DNA from: Halobacteriovoraceae bacterium
GTDB lineage: Bacteria > Bdellovibrionota > Bacteriovoracia > Bacteriovoracales > Bacteriovoracaceae
Direction: 5' to 3'
NCBI GenBank assembly: GCA_002711995.1
Contig: PASN01000009.1
Coordinates: 119,019-183,018 of the forward strand
Length of the DNA stretch: 64,000 nt
Under the pieces are notes generated by a model, which was not told the origin of the DNA, did not search any database, and worked only from the letters and a program-made list of their open reading frames with translations. A program made the position numbers and the translations under genes. Below, piece by piece: positions 34,458-44,813 of this stretch. Within the stretch, counting starts at the first letter, position 1. Each line of letters opens with the position of its first letter.

Positions 34458-35057
34458 ATGACAAGAAGAAGAGCTACGAATGTCCATAGGTGCCCAAACT
34501 GCCGCATCAATAGGCGCTGGTGTTTTTGCGACCATATTCAAAAATTTAATACAAGAACCTTCCTCACAGTAGTCATGCACTGTAAGGAGCTAGGTCTGAC
34601 ATCCAACACGTCTTCTCTGGCCCTCAAAAGCTTGGAGTCTTCTGAACTTGCACTTAGAGGGAAAAATGGTGTGGAGTTTGATTTTTCAATTAAGGAAGGC
34701 TATCAGCCGCTCTTTCTCTACCCTTCAGATGACGCTCAGGAGTTAAACGAGGAGTTTGTTTCCTCTTTGGACAAACCTGTTCAATTGGTGGTGCCAGACG
34801 CAACTTGGAGACAAGCGAGAAAGTTTCACAAGCGTGAAAAGGTTCTCTCCAGTATTCCTGCGGTTAAGTTAAAAGGTCCTTTTGAGAGTATCTACACTTT
34901 AAGAAAGGCCCCTGATGAAAACTCAGTTTGCACTTTAGAGGCCATTGCATATGCATTTGGAATTCTTGAAGGAGAAGAGTCTAAAAATAAACTTCTCGCA
35001 CTTCTAAAAGTTATGAACGAGAGGGTTGAGATTTCAAGAAATCCCTCTCTCTGGTGA
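34458..35057 (+). CDS. DTW-domain tRNA-uridine aminocarboxypropyltransferase
   Basis: A 199-residue protein with a zinc-type Cys cluster (RCPNCRINRRWCFC) at the start and the DTW motif as PDATWRQARK near residue 115. A late LRKAPDENSVCTLEAIAYAFGILEG matches the TapT/YfiP family. These enzymes add an aminocarboxypropyl group from S-adenosylmethionine to uridine in tRNA. The gene starts 1 bp after the Usp stop and overlaps the convergent HAMP gene by 24 bp. Confidence 0.9.
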   Translation: MTRRRATNVHRCPNCRINRRWCFCDHIQKFNTRTFLTVVMHCKELGLTSNTSSLALKSLESSELALRGKNGVEFDFSIKEGYQPLFLYPSDDAQELNEEFVSSLDKPVQLVVPDATWRQARKFHKREKVLSSIPAVKLKGPFESIYTLRKAPDENSVCTLEAIAYAFGILEGEESKNKLLALLKVMNERVEISRNPSLW

Positions 35058-35513
35058 TTCGCTTTCCTCTTTTATCTTGGCAATCGCTTCATTTACACAA
35101 TCAGCAAGTTCAGGGTCCAAATCCCCTTCTCTAAACGTCAGATCATATGAGTGCCCATTTTCTTTAACATCGTTAAAATACTGCTTTAGTCGATGAGTTG
35201 CCCCAACAACCTTGTGGGAGAAAACTACTGTAAATCCAAAACAAAGAGTGAATGTTGCTAAGAAAACAAACCAAACAGTCATAATAAAGTCGGCCTTAAG
35301 CTCCTGCATCATCTCCAAAAATATCTGGTTGCTGGCCAGACCAAACCTTGAAGCCACTGAATCAACGACTTCCAAATTCTTGTCAAATTGATAGCCGACG
35401 ATCAAAACCGCGGATACAACAATAAGAATGTTAAAGATTAATAGACTGACTTGGAATCGCGGAAAGATTAAGTAATTTTTCCATTTTCTCTGGTACTTTT
35501 TAGGCTCGGACAT
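35034..35513 (-). CDS. two-TM membrane protein ending in a HAMP-like segment
   Basis: A 159-residue protein with two TM helices (about residues 19-40 and 79-99) enclosing a 38-residue periplasmic loop. A HAMP-like segment follows (GATHRLKQYFNDVKENGHSYDLTFREGDLDPELADCVNEAIAKI). No kinase, cyclase or chemoreceptor domain follows. It might be a truncated receptor or a stand-alone sensor subunit that signals to a partner through HAMP. Confidence 0.75.
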   Translation of the reverse strand: MSEPKKYQRKWKNYLIFPRFQVSLLIFNILIVVSAVLIVGYQFDKNLEVVDSVASRFGLASNQIFLEMMQELKADFIMTVWFVFLATFTLCFGFTVVFSHKVVGATHRLKQYFNDVKENGHSYDLTFREGDLDPELADCVNEAIAKIKEESESPERGIS

Positions 35514-35574
35514 GTGCCCTCCATCTTCACTTGTTTTAATAAGCTATTCGGCATTCTCCGGCGTTTTGTGAATA

Positions 35575-36570
35575 TTAATTATTGATAACACCAGATGTTT
35601 TTTTGGATTGTAACTTGGCCCCTCTTCGATTGCTTGGAAGTTTCTCTATTAGAGTTCTTGAACCGTCATACTCATCTTCTTCTTTGGAGAAAACTCTTTG
35701 ATACTTGGAAAGGGTAGATTTTGTATGGAAAAATTCACAGTCGTCCTCCTGTGGTTCTCCATAGTACCAACTCCCATCAATTTTAAAGTAGTTATATGCA
35801 TGCCCAGGACCAATCATCCCAAAGATTGGAATATCCAACTCCTTGCCCAGGTGTTTAGCAATACTACTATACTCCGTACACTCACCGACTCTTTTATCGT
35901 ATATGTCAGCAATTCCTCCAAACTTCGTTTCGTTTCCAAGACTGTATTTCAAAACATTTGAGGCGGCACATTTTAAAAGGCACGCCTTTTGGCAGGAGTT
36001 TAAGTTATTAGTAGATACGAAATTTCTGAGAGTGCTTACTAAAAGCTTCCTCTCCATCTCACCTTTGTAGTTATAATTGATTTGGTTATACTTTCTAATT
36101 GACTCCGAAACTATTTGTTGGAGTATGGTACCAGCATGATTGGATTTGTTGGTAAAGTCGTATCCAATACTCATATCGTCGGTGGCAGAGACAGTGCACT
36201 TGGCATTTAAGATCTTTTTGGTCCTTAGGCATGAGCGTTTAACATCTTCATGCACCTTGTACTTTCTTACTTGAAAAGAAGGAAATCTTTTTAACCCCTG
36301 TTTTGAGTCGGTCCCCCTGCACCTCACTACTCTTCTTGTTTTTACAAAACTGCCCCCTCTGGTTTCACACCATTGTTTAGCGTCATTAGAAATGGGTTCT
36401 TGCTGATACTCAAGCCTGTCGACACACTTCTTAGTGTTCTCATTCCATTGTCCATGAAAGGCCTCACAATGCTCCTCAACTTTACTAGGAGTAACTTCAA
36501 ACCTTGAAGTTTGGGCATAACCAATGCCAGGGATTAAAGAATAGCTTAGAATTATTAATAAAGTTTTCAC
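35575..36570 (-). CDS. secreted transglutaminase-like cysteine protein
   Basis: A 331-residue protein with a signal peptide (cleavage near GYAQT). The C-terminal third contains RVGECTEYSSIAKHLGKELDIPIFG with MIGPGHAYNYFKIDGSWYYGEPQEDD, the Cys-His-Asp layout of transglutaminase-like (papain-fold) proteins. The N-terminal part is Cys-rich (HCEAFHGQW, CVD, WCETRGG, CRG). It may be a periplasmic or surface protease or acyltransferase. Confidence 0.75.
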   Translation of the reverse strand: MKTLLIILSYSLIPGIGYAQTSRFEVTPSKVEEHCEAFHGQWNENTKKCVDRLEYQQEPISNDAKQWCETRGGSFVKTRRVVRCRGTDSKQGLKRFPSFQVRKYKVHEDVKRSCLRTKKILNAKCTVSATDDMSIGYDFTNKSNHAGTILQQIVSESIRKYNQINYNYKGEMERKLLVSTLRNFVSTNNLNSCQKACLLKCAASNVLKYSLGNETKFGGIADIYDKRVGECTEYSSIAKHLGKELDIPIFGMIGPGHAYNYFKIDGSWYYGEPQEDDCEFFHTKSTLSKYQRVFSKEEDEYDGSRTLIEKLPSNRRGAKLQSKKTSGVINN

Positions 36571-36670
36571 TATAAGCTAATCGGCTTGCTAACTTTATTT
36601 TAAAGATACTTTGTTTAACAACGACATAAATAATGATTAGTTAGGCGATTTACCAGGCGAATTTGGGCAA

Positions 36671-36703
36671 AAAAAAGCCCAGTGGGTTAAACTGGGCTTT
36701 TTT
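36671..36703. terminator. strong terminator downstream of tRNA-Leu
   Basis: AAAAAAGCCCAGT (36671-36683) pairs perfectly with ACTGGGCTTTTTT (36691-36703) over a 7-nt loop. On the minus strand it lies just after the tRNA 3' end and ends that transcript; it is symmetrical and can work both ways. Confidence 0.85.
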
Positions 36704-36718
36704 ATTTCTTTAAATTTA

Positions 36719-36801
36719 TGGTGCCTCAGGAGGGACTCGAACCCCTACGCGTTAGCACTAGATCCTAAGTCTAGCGTGTCTACCAATTCCACCACTGAGG
36801 C
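36719..36801 (-). tRNA. tRNA-Leu, anticodon UAG
   Basis: An 83-nt tRNA on the minus strand with acceptor GCCTCAG/CTGAGGC, encoded CCA at the 3' end, and the T-loop GGTTCGAGTCC. The anticodon stem CTAGA/TCTAG holds the loop CTTAGGA, giving anticodon TAG, which reads CUN leucine codons. An extra arm between anticodon and T arms fits a class II tRNA. A terminator follows directly. Confidence 0.95.
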
Positions 36802-36910
36802 ATAAATTTGAAAGAGCCATCAAATAAATTTGAAGGTGAATGTATATATAAGAGGTTCAGGAGGAAAAGACAAGTGTTTTCTTAACTTTTGCGATGCAAA
36901 ATTCAATATT

Positions 36911-39900
36911 TTATGCCGCTTTTTTAGACCTTCCCTTTTTGGAAGCGACTTCTTTCTCAAGCGCCTTTATCTTATTCTTAAGGCCTGTAATCTCACTTTT
37001 ATATTTAACAACCTGCTTCTTTTGCTCTCCAAGCTCTTTTTGGGCCTTCGCAAACTCAGAATTGAGCTTTTTAACCGATTGCTCGAGGCGGTTCTCATTG
37101 GCACTCTTCTCATCCTTAGAGCCGGACTTCTTCGCACCTTGGGAGGCCATCTTTTTGGTTAGCTCTTTAACAGACTTTTCAAGCTGAGCATTTTTGGATT
37201 TGAGGGTCTCCACCTCATTATTCGGCTTAGGCTCAGTGCCCTTCCCTTTTTCTGCCATAGCAACAAGACGGGCCTCATTTTCTTTTAACTTTCTGATTTC
37301 TTCGTTGGCCTCTTTTGTTTTCTTTTCAGCAGCGCTTGCCCTTTCACGAAGCTTCTTTTCCTGGTCTTTTAGTTTTCCAAATTGAGCTTCAACGGCATTT
37401 TTGTGTTTTTCAGCTGAAGTTAGTTTATTTTCTAGTTGGTTTTTGAGTCTTGATAAGTTTCTATTTTCGGCCATAAGTTCGGCTGAATTGTCTTTGGCCT
37501 TTGTTTTCTCTTTTGATTTGACCAGGTTATTGAGCTTGCCCTTATAAACACTTACTGTCTTTTTAGCGGATTCAAACTCTTTCTTTATTTTTTTCAGCTC
37601 ACCTTGCAATTTGGCCGTTTGGTCCCCTGCAAGTCTATGGTTTAGAGTTTCAACTTGAGCTTTAAAAGCGTTGATTTCGGCCTGTTTCTTTTCAACCAAA
37701 CTTTTCACACTCTCTTTAATTCTTACAATTGCAACGTCTTTGGCCTTGGATTCCTTATTTGCTTCGTGTATAGCTGACTTGTATTTGCTCTCTCTTTTAC
37801 CATGTTCAATTTCAGCTTTCTTAAAGTTTTCCTCTGCAAGCTTTGCGTTGTTTAAAACTTCCTGCTCTCTCTGAACCATTCTGGCAATGGATTGAATTGA
37901 CTCAGGTGAGAGAGTTCTTCCATTTTTTAGATCCTCTATGGCCTGTAGATCGACATTTTCGGCTTTTATTTCAACTCCAAAAACTTTTTCATCGTCTGTT
38001 TCAGCCTGAACTTCGATAGCGGCTTCCTCTTTGGCCTCTGCCTCAATTGCTGATGTAATTTTGTCACCGGACTCTAAAGCTTTAACCTTAACTGCCAAAC
38101 TCTTGTTACTGGCCATAAGCTTTTTATTTTCGTCTTCAACGCTTTTAAGACGATCCATAAGCTTAGTGTCTTCAAATGAGGTGTTTTTACTCTCACCTGG
38201 AGCTTCAGAGAATAGGTTTTCAACAACTTTTTTTGTTTCTTTTTCTTTAACCTTCTCGGTGGCACCCTTTACGAGTACTTTAACTTCACCTTCGTCTTTG
38301 GATAGAGTTTTTGACAAGGCCTCAATGATTTCTTTTTCCTTATTTTCGATTTCATCTCGATTTGCCTTTTCAAACCTGAACTGTTCGTTCAGAGTTTCTC
38401 TCATTGATTCTTTTACAATTTCTTGAAATCCATCCTGTGCGACATCATCAGGGCTAAACAATAAAGCATCAGGAGATAGGTTAAGTTCTTTTGAGTCTTT
38501 TATTTTCTGCTCAAACTTTGTTTTAAATTTTTCTCTAAACTCTGGAGAGGCGTTTTGTAGAACGCTCTTTTTCCTTTCCACTATAAGTGGGTCCCGTGCC
38601 TCCTCTATAAACTCATCAATTTCATTTTTATCTGATAGAAGCCCCTCCACAGCGGCTTTTACATTATTGTTAAAAAAGTCGCTTAGATGTTCGGATTCAA
38701 GCTCTGAAAGCTTCAATCCAAGGCCTGTGGCATAATCTTTCAACTCCATTCCAATTTTCTTTGGAGCCTTTGATCTTAAAAACTTTTTCGCTTTCGGATC
38801 AATATCTAATGAATCAAGACCATTCAATGCAAGACTTACAAACTTAAACGCTCCTTTCTCCTCATCTTCAGAGGAACCAGACTTAACATTAAATTGGCCT
38901 AGTTTTTTCTGCGCTTCCCCTGAAATTCTTTGGGCTAAGTTCTCAGTGCCGGTTTCTTTAAGTCCTACGATGCTTGCTTTAAATTGATCTTCTTCCTCTT
39001 TGCCGCTGATTGTTTGGGAAAACCTGTCAGTTCCCTCTCCCCCAGGAATGATTTGAGAATTTTGATTCTCTTCTTCAGCGTTTCCTAAAACTCGATTGAT
39101 CACATCAGCATCTATCTGAGAACTAACACGATTTACTACTTCTTCACTTAGGGTGTCGCTTAGATCTTTTTTAAATTCTTCCTCATCCTCAAGATTTCCT
39201 CGCACTCTTTCCAGTTCTTCCTCATAAGCGTCCGTAATGTTTTTCTTTTGAATTTTTTCGAGTAGAGCTTCCTTATCCCCATCGCTCAGTCGCTGTACAA
39301 ACTCCTCTCCAGGGTAATCAGAAAGAACTTTTCCAAGATCCTCTTCCGTCATCTCGGACAATATGCTATCAGGATAAACTTCTTCAAAATGCCCTATAGC
39401 AAAAGCTATGAGCTTAGAGGTGTCTTCGGGTTGCTTCGCTAGAGCGGATTCAGGGTCAACCCCGTCAACCACCATCTCCAGAATTCCACCTGGAAGATAT
39501 TGGTTTGCAAGTTTTTCACTTTTGGAAACAGCGGCATGCTCCGCTTTATCAGCACTCTCATATTCACCAACCTTACGATCAAGGCTGGCCATGATTGAGG
39601 ATGCTGTTTTTATATTATTAAAAGATATACCATTGAACTTTCCATTTAACTTTGAACTCCAAAAGCCATTGATGACAACTTTTCCAGGATTTTCCAAGAA
39701 AGTTACATCCATAAAGTCGGCGCTTCTGGATGATACGGCCAGTAGGTACCTTAAGGGATCTGATGAGTTAACTGCTCCGAAGGAATCCACCATGTAATCC
39801 GCTACAAAGTTCTTAACCGAAGCGTGAACATTTACTGCAAAGTAGTCACCATTATGAGCATACTCAACTTCATATGGAACCCCTGCAAGCCCGGCCTGTT

Positions 39901-40417
39901 TTAGGTAAGTAAAATACATTAAGATATGATCTAGGAAGCTTCTAAGCGAGACGATATTAAAACCGCTCTCAAAAGCTTTCAAGCTTAGTTCATCAACGGA
40001 TGAGCCAATAGCAAGATGATTTGTAACTTTAAAGTTCTCTGTCTGTTTAAAGATACCCGAATACGCCTCGTCCAAATGGATATTGCACTCATTGGTAAAG
40101 AACTTAGTTAAAGCCGCTTTTCCCAGATCTGTGGAGGCGAAGAGAGGATCAAAAGCAAAACGCCCATTTCCAAGCATAAATGTCTTCATCTCTTTTACTT
40201 GTCCAAGACACACTATCGTGATTTCATTATTAATCACATCATAGTCTTTCTCCGCCAGCAAGGCCTCTTCCTCAGAGTCCACAACAATAAAGTCTAGCTG
40301 ATCATAGTCAACCGCTTCGCTTCGCAAAGAAGTCTCTGCGCCAATTTTAGCGAAGATTTCAGACAAGCTTTCTGGAAGCTCTTGGCATAAATTGAGAATT
40401 TTAATTTTCCCACTCAC
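36911..40417 (-). CDS. very large coiled-coil protein with receiver-like N terminus
   Basis: A 1168-residue protein with no signal peptide or TM segment. It starts at GTG 40417, one base from the upstream HD-GYP-like stop (GAGGTGA serves as ribosome site). Residues 1-100 read IKILNLCQELPESLSEIF...LDFIVVDSEEEALLAEKDYDVI, like a degenerate response-regulator receiver. Residues 100-300 form a mixed domain. From about 300 it is acidic and helical, and from about 740 to 1150 it is a long heptad-rich coiled coil. The last residues are basic (KKGRSKKAA). It may be a cytoskeletal or polar scaffold tied to its HD-GYP-like partner. Confidence 0.75.
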   Translation of the reverse strand: MSGKIKILNLCQELPESLSEIFAKIGAETSLRSEAVDYDQLDFIVVDSEEEALLAEKDYDVINNEITIVCLGQVKEMKTFMLGNGRFAFDPLFASTDLGKAALTKFFTNECNIHLDEAYSGIFKQTENFKVTNHLAIGSSVDELSLKAFESGFNIVSLRSFLDHILMYFTYLKQAGLAGVPYEVEYAHNGDYFAVNVHASVKNFVADYMVDSFGAVNSSDPLRYLLAVSSRSADFMDVTFLENPGKVVINGFWSSKLNGKFNGISFNNIKTASSIMASLDRKVGEYESADKAEHAAVSKSEKLANQYLPGGILEMVVDGVDPESALAKQPEDTSKLIAFAIGHFEEVYPDSILSEMTEEDLGKVLSDYPGEEFVQRLSDGDKEALLEKIQKKNITDAYEEELERVRGNLEDEEEFKKDLSDTLSEEVVNRVSSQIDADVINRVLGNAEEENQNSQIIPGGEGTDRFSQTISGKEEEDQFKASIVGLKETGTENLAQRISGEAQKKLGQFNVKSGSSEDEEKGAFKFVSLALNGLDSLDIDPKAKKFLRSKAPKKIGMELKDYATGLGLKLSELESEHLSDFFNNNVKAAVEGLLSDKNEIDEFIEEARDPLIVERKKSVLQNASPEFREKFKTKFEQKIKDSKELNLSPDALLFSPDDVAQDGFQEIVKESMRETLNEQFRFEKANRDEIENKEKEIIEALSKTLSKDEGEVKVLVKGATEKVKEKETKKVVENLFSEAPGESKNTSFEDTKLMDRLKSVEDENKKLMASNKSLAVKVKALESGDKITSAIEAEAKEEAAIEVQAETDDEKVFGVEIKAENVDLQAIEDLKNGRTLSPESIQSIARMVQREQEVLNNAKLAEENFKKAEIEHGKRESKYKSAIHEANKESKAKDVAIVRIKESVKSLVEKKQAEINAFKAQVETLNHRLAGDQTAKLQGELKKIKKEFESAKKTVSVYKGKLNNLVKSKEKTKAKDNSAELMAENRNLSRLKNQLENKLTSAEKHKNAVEAQFGKLKDQEKKLRERASAAEKKTKEANEEIRKLKENEARLVAMAEKGKGTEPKPNNEVETLKSKNAQLEKSVKELTKKMASQGAKKSGSKDEKSANENRLEQSVKKLNSEFAKAQKELGEQKKQVVKYKSEITGLKNKIKALEKEVASKKGRSKKAA

Positions 40418-40418
40418 C

Positions 40419-41477
40419 TCAAGCTACCTCACCCTGCTTTCTCTCTTCCACTGCGACTCCCCACTTCATTGCCTCTTCCCATAAAGAGAGAGTTGTATTA
40501 AGCGGAAGTTTATTTTGTATTGTTAATTTTTTAAGCTTGCTTAGACCTTCCTTTACCAAAAGAGCACCATCATAGTTTTGAAAGATATGCTCCTCAAAAG
40601 GAGTAATATTGTCCCCAAACATTAGAATCGTTTCGGTTTCGGATATGGCGCCATATGTATGTCCGCCTGGGAATCCACTTCCATCCGCTTTTTCATGATG
40701 ATACCTAATGAAGTCCACGGTCTCTGGATTATAAAAACAATTTGAATGCTCTAGGGCCAGCTCTGCGCTAAGATTAGGATGTTCTGTGAACTCAAGCAGC
40801 TCTTTACTGGCATCATTTCTCGCCTTTAAAAACTCAATACCACTCCCAGGAGCATTTCTCTCTTTTTCACATGCAATAGAAAGAAGAAAGTTAAACTCTT
40901 TTCTCCCCCCAAGTGAGTAATCCATCATAAATGAGGCGTTGTATAAATCTGAAATAAAATTAGTGTCCAATATTGAGTGCATCACGCAGTTCATGACAGA
41001 GAATGAACTGGTTAACAAGGCCCTAGAATACAAAACTAGACTCGACTCTTGCAATGATACAACAACATCTTCTGGAAGGTTGTAGAACTGGTCAAAGCAA
41101 GCGCTTACAAAACTTAAAAAGCTTTTGTCACTTTGCTTCCAATAATCGTCAGCAAAAATCTTAACAAGCTCATCTTTGACTCTTCGCCTTTGAATTTCAT
41201 TTTTTGCGTTGTTAAACTTGGAAAAAATAGTTTTGTACTTTTGAGACTCTTTCTCACTGGCAATGTTTAAACAGTAAAAAGACTGAATGCCCTTTCTTTT
41301 ATACTTCACCAAAAATTCTTCTTCCACAAAGTCCCCAGCTCGAAGCAATAAAAAAGGACGCTCTTGGATAAAGGTAAAAATATGGCAGGGGGGAACGCTA
41401 TTCGCATCGATATCACTTAGCTTTACAAGCTCAAGTTCATCTTTAGTAAATGTAATTCCCTTCACTGAATATTCCAT
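40419..41477 (-). CDS. degenerate HD-GYP domain protein
   Basis: A 352-residue protein with start taken at ATG 41477. The C-terminal half has the HD-GYP signature HHEKADGSGFPGG in a good match to HHERxDGxGYPxG, and HPNLSAEL fits the helix before it. The metal-binding HD dyad region reads MMDYSLGGRK where HDIGKIG is expected, so the catalytic His-Asp pair is lost. It probably binds but does not cleave cyclic di-GMP, or acts as a structural switch. Coupled to the coiled-coil giant by adjacent stop and start codons. Confidence 0.75.
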   Translation of the reverse strand: MEYSVKGITFTKDELELVKLSDIDANSVPPCHIFTFIQERPFLLLRAGDFVEEEFLVKYKRKGIQSFYCLNIASEKESQKYKTIFSKFNNAKNEIQRRRVKDELVKIFADDYWKQSDKSFLSFVSACFDQFYNLPEDVVVSLQESSLVLYSRALLTSSFSVMNCVMHSILDTNFISDLYNASFMMDYSLGGRKEFNFLLSIACEKERNAPGSGIEFLKARNDASKELLEFTEHPNLSAELALEHSNCFYNPETVDFIRYHHEKADGSGFPGGHTYGAISETETILMFGDNITPFEEHIFQNYDGALLVKEGLSKLKKLTIQNKLPLNTTLSLWEEAMKWGVAVEERKQGEVA

Positions 41478-41643
41478 ACGTATTTTTAGTCCTCTCATAT
41501 TTATCGGAAGTTTGACCGCTCAAGTTTATGAAATCATTAAGTCTGAAGGTTTTTTATGGAGGCACATTAAGATTGCCGATTGATGACTAAACTAGTATGA
41601 ATTAGGCCGTTTAAATTCTTATATATTACAAGGGCTTAGAATA

Positions 41644-43089
41644 ATGGACGCCAATATTTCTTACATCGACCTAATGGTAGTTTCTCTATACCTGAGCGGA
41701 ATATTTTTCCTGGCCTTCAAGTCGGGAAAGTTCAAGTCCGCACATGGAAGTGGAAGTTTAATAAACGATCAATATTTGGCCGGCAAATCTCTTACTTTTT
41801 CAGAGTCCTTATTTTCAATTATTGCAACAGAGGTGAGCGCTCTCACTTTTTTAGGCATCCCCGCCTTTGCCTATGGGGGGGATTTTTCCTTTATTCAAAT
41901 TTATATGGGAGCTCTTTTTGGAAGGCTTGTCATCGCTTTTGTTTTCTTGCCTAAAATTTACGACAAAGGGCTAACTGTATACTCTGTTATGGGGATCAAT
42001 GGAACCAGAATGGGCCAAAGGTTTGCGGCCTTGTTCTTTTTTATCAATAAACTTCTGGCAGTGGGAGTAAGATTGTTTGCAGGATCCATTATGGTAGCGC
42101 AGTTCTTTTCTCTTGATATCATCTGGGCCATCCTAGTTATCTGTGTCCTTACATTTTTCTACACCTTGATCGGCGGCCTCAAGGCAGTTGTAAGAACAGA
42201 CATGATACAGATGGGACTTTTTGTTGTGGGAGGAATGATAGCTCACATCATCATTCCAGAGGTTGCAAACACAGATTGGTCCACACTAATGCTACAGGCG
42301 CACGAGGCCGGCAAAACGAGTTTCTTTAGCTTTAGCGACCCCTCTCCCTTTTTGGTTGGAGTTTTAGGAGGCGTGCTATTTGACATGGCCACTCATGGTG
42401 TTGATCAAGATTTCGCCCAAAGACTCACCGGAAACAAGTCCATGAAGGGTGCGCAGAAAGCGATTGTCATATCCACTTTTCTCTCAATCTCGGTTGGATT
42501 TTTATTTTTATCCATAGGAGTGCTGCTATGGTCTCATTATCAGACTGTTGCTCCACCAGATATATCAAATGACAAACTGTTCGCTTACTCTATCACCACC
42601 CATTTTCCAGAGGGACTTAGAGGCCTTATGGTTGCAGGAGTCTTAGCTGCGACAATGAGTACTCTTGACTCAACAATTAACGCCTTGAGTGCTAGCTTTT
42701 ATAGTGACATCGCTCACCACGAGACAACCAACAAGAAAGAAGTTTCTAAATTCTACACTAGAGACACTCTTGTCATTACAATTCTTCTAACTGCAGTGGC
42801 CTTAATATCTTCTAAGTCAGATGGACTTCTTATACTAGGACTTGAGATAACTTCCTGGACCGCTGGCTCGCTTTTGGCGCTGTTTATTTGCTCAGTAATC
42901 CTTCACAGGCATACAGGCCTAAAGCTTGATTTTTATGCGGTTGTGGGTGCCTATGCTGTTGGGGTAGCTGCGGTGTACTTTAATAGGTTTGTTATTGGAG
43001 GAGTGTGGCAGTGGAATGTTTACTATGGGTTTGCGCTATCAATGGCCTTCCTTCTTATCAAAGGAAGGCTTTATGACAGTAAGAACTAA
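41644..43089 (+). CDS. sodium:solute symporter (SSS/SLC5 family)
   Basis: A 481-residue membrane protein with about 13 TM helices. [42 protein letters not shown] near the start, [17 protein letters not shown] in the middle and [30 protein letters not shown] later are the SSS hallmarks. It carries a small organic solute with Na+; the substrate cannot be read. Its stop overlaps the convergent ABC gene stop by 4 bp. Confidence 0.92.
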   Translation: MDANISYIDLMVVSLYLSGIFFLAFKSGKFKSAHGSGSLINDQYLAGKSLTFSESLFSIIATEVSALTFLGIPAFAYGGDFSFIQIYMGALFGRLVIAFVFLPKIYDKGLTVYSVMGINGTRMGQRFAALFFFINKLLAVGVRLFAGSIMVAQFFSLDIIWAILVICVLTFFYTLIGGLKAVVRTDMIQMGLFVVGGMIAHIIIPEVANTDWSTLMLQAHEAGKTSFFSFSDPSPFLVGVLGGVLFDMATHGVDQDFAQRLTGNKSMKGAQKAIVISTFLSISVGFLFLSIGVLLWSHYQTVAPPDISNDKLFAYSITTHFPEGLRGLMVAGVLAATMSTLDSTINALSASFYSDIAHHETTNKKEVSKFYTRDTLVITILLTAVALISSKSDGLLILGLEITSWTAGSLLALFICSVILHRHTGLKLDFYAVVGAYAVGVAAVYFNRFVIGGVWQWNVYYGFALSMAFLLIKGRLYDSKN

Positions 43090-44810
43090 CGGGTACCTTC
43101 TTCAAGCAATTCCTTAGGCACACCTTTTGGTATCGCCGAAAGCAATGATTTTGTGTAGTCGTTCTCAGGGTTGTGATAAACCTTGAAGGCCTTATCAAGC
43201 TCAACAATCTTCCCTCTATTCATTACGGCCACTTCATCGGAGATAAAGTTCACAACAGATAGGTCGTGGCTGATAAAGATGTAAGTTAAACCAAACTCAT
43301 CTTGAAGGTCTAATAAAAGGTTTAAAACTTGGGCCTGTACAGAAACATCCAATGCGGAAACTGATTCGTCACATATGATAAAGTCAGGGTTAACCGCCAA
43401 TGCTCTTGCAATACAGATCCTCTGTCTCTGGCCACCTGAAAACTCATGTGGATAACGACTTAATTGTGAAGCACTCAGACCCACTTTCTCCATAAGCCAC
43501 TTAGCGCGGTCGATTTTTTCTTTTTTATTGGCGCCAATATTGTGAAGATCCATAGGCTCAAGCAAAGTCTCACCAATAGTCATTCTAGGGTTTAATGAAG
43601 AATACGGATCTTGAAAAATAATCTGCATTCTCGAGCGCATTTCTCTTAATTGCTTTTTATCGAGCTTAGTTAGATCTACACCATCGTATATAACCTGTCC
43701 GGCAGTTGGCTCTATTAGTCTTAAAATGGTTCTTCCTAGGGTGGTTTTTCCACAACCCGACTCCCCAACAAGCCCTAGTGTCTTTCCTCTTTGAACTTTA
43801 AAGGAAACGCCATTCACGGCCTTAAAGTGATCAACAGTCTTGCCGAACAATCCTCCCTTGATTGGGAAGTGAGTGTGAAGATTATTTACTTCAAGCAACA
43901 CATCATCGTCTTTATGCTCTTGTTTTGGTTTTGAAGCAAGTTTGGTTTTTTCAGGGTCAACCTCAATCTCGTTTCCTTGCTCATCCATAAAGTCTGCAAC
44001 AGTCAAAAGTCTTGAAGGGTTTTTATCCAAGCTTGGACGACATGCTAAAAGACCTTTGGTGTATGGATGCTGGGCGGAAGTGAAAATCTTTTTGGTATCA
44101 CTCTTCTCAACAAGATTGCTTCTATACATAACTACAACATCATCAGCGATATCTGCAATTACACTTAGATCATGGGTAATGAAGAGCATTCCCATTTTAT
44201 ACTTTTCTTGAAGATCAAACATCAACTCAAGAACTTGTTTTTGAATTGTCACATCCAAAGCTGTCGTTGGCTCGTCGGCAATGAGAAGCTTTGGCTCACA
44301 GGCAATCGCAATAGCAATACATACTCTTTGCTTTTGTCCCCCACTCATTTCATGAGGATATTTTTGAACACTGGATTTTGGATCAGGGATTCCAACTTGA
44401 TGAAGAAGCTCTTCAGCTTTTTGCCATGCCTCTTTCTTATTCATCCCTTTGTGGAGCATTAGGACTTCAGCGATTTGATCACCAACCTTAAATACTGGAT
44501 TTAGGGCACTCATAGGCTCTTGGAAGATCATAGAGATTTCGTTTCCTCTTATTTTTCTCATCTCCTCATCGCTTGCGCCTACTAGATCTTTTCCTTCAAA
44601 TAATATTTGTCCGCCGGTGATCTTTCCCGGAGGATTGGGAATAAGTCCCATTGCCGCTAGAGAGGTTACAGACTTCCCGGAGCCAGACTCCCCTACAAGT
44701 CCAACAGTTTTTCCTTTTGGCACATCAAAGGAAATTCCATTAACAGCTCTAACTATCCCTTCGGGAGTGTTAAAGTCTACAGTAAGGTCTCTAATGCTTA
44801 ATAAATCCAT
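43086..44810 (-). CDS. oligopeptide ABC transporter, fused OppD-OppF ATPase
   Basis: A 574-residue protein with two ABC ATPase domains in one chain. Domain 1 has Walker A GESGSGKS (about residue 40), signature MSGGQKQR and Walker [12 protein letters not shown]. Domain 2 has [16 protein letters not shown] and [11 protein letters not shown]. Each ends with the C-terminal peptide-transporter extension ([26 protein letters not shown]). This fusion powers the two permeases just upstream. It is the last gene of a four-gene operon. Confidence 0.95.
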   Translation of the reverse strand: MDLLSIRDLTVDFNTPEGIVRAVNGISFDVPKGKTVGLVGESGSGKSVTSLAAMGLIPNPPGKITGGQILFEGKDLVGASDEEMRKIRGNEISMIFQEPMSALNPVFKVGDQIAEVLMLHKGMNKKEAWQKAEELLHQVGIPDPKSSVQKYPHEMSGGQKQRVCIAIAIACEPKLLIADEPTTALDVTIQKQVLELMFDLQEKYKMGMLFITHDLSVIADIADDVVVMYRSNLVEKSDTKKIFTSAQHPYTKGLLACRPSLDKNPSRLLTVADFMDEQGNEIEVDPEKTKLASKPKQEHKDDDVLLEVNNLHTHFPIKGGLFGKTVDHFKAVNGVSFKVQRGKTLGLVGESGCGKTTLGRTILRLIEPTAGQVIYDGVDLTKLDKKQLREMRSRMQIIFQDPYSSLNPRMTIGETLLEPMDLHNIGANKKEKIDRAKWLMEKVGLSASQLSRYPHEFSGGQRQRICIARALAVNPDFIICDESVSALDVSVQAQVLNLLLDLQDEFGLTYIFISHDLSVVNFISDEVAVMNRGKIVELDKAFKVYHNPENDYTKSLLSAIPKGVPKELLEEGTR

Positions 44811-44813
44811 ATA

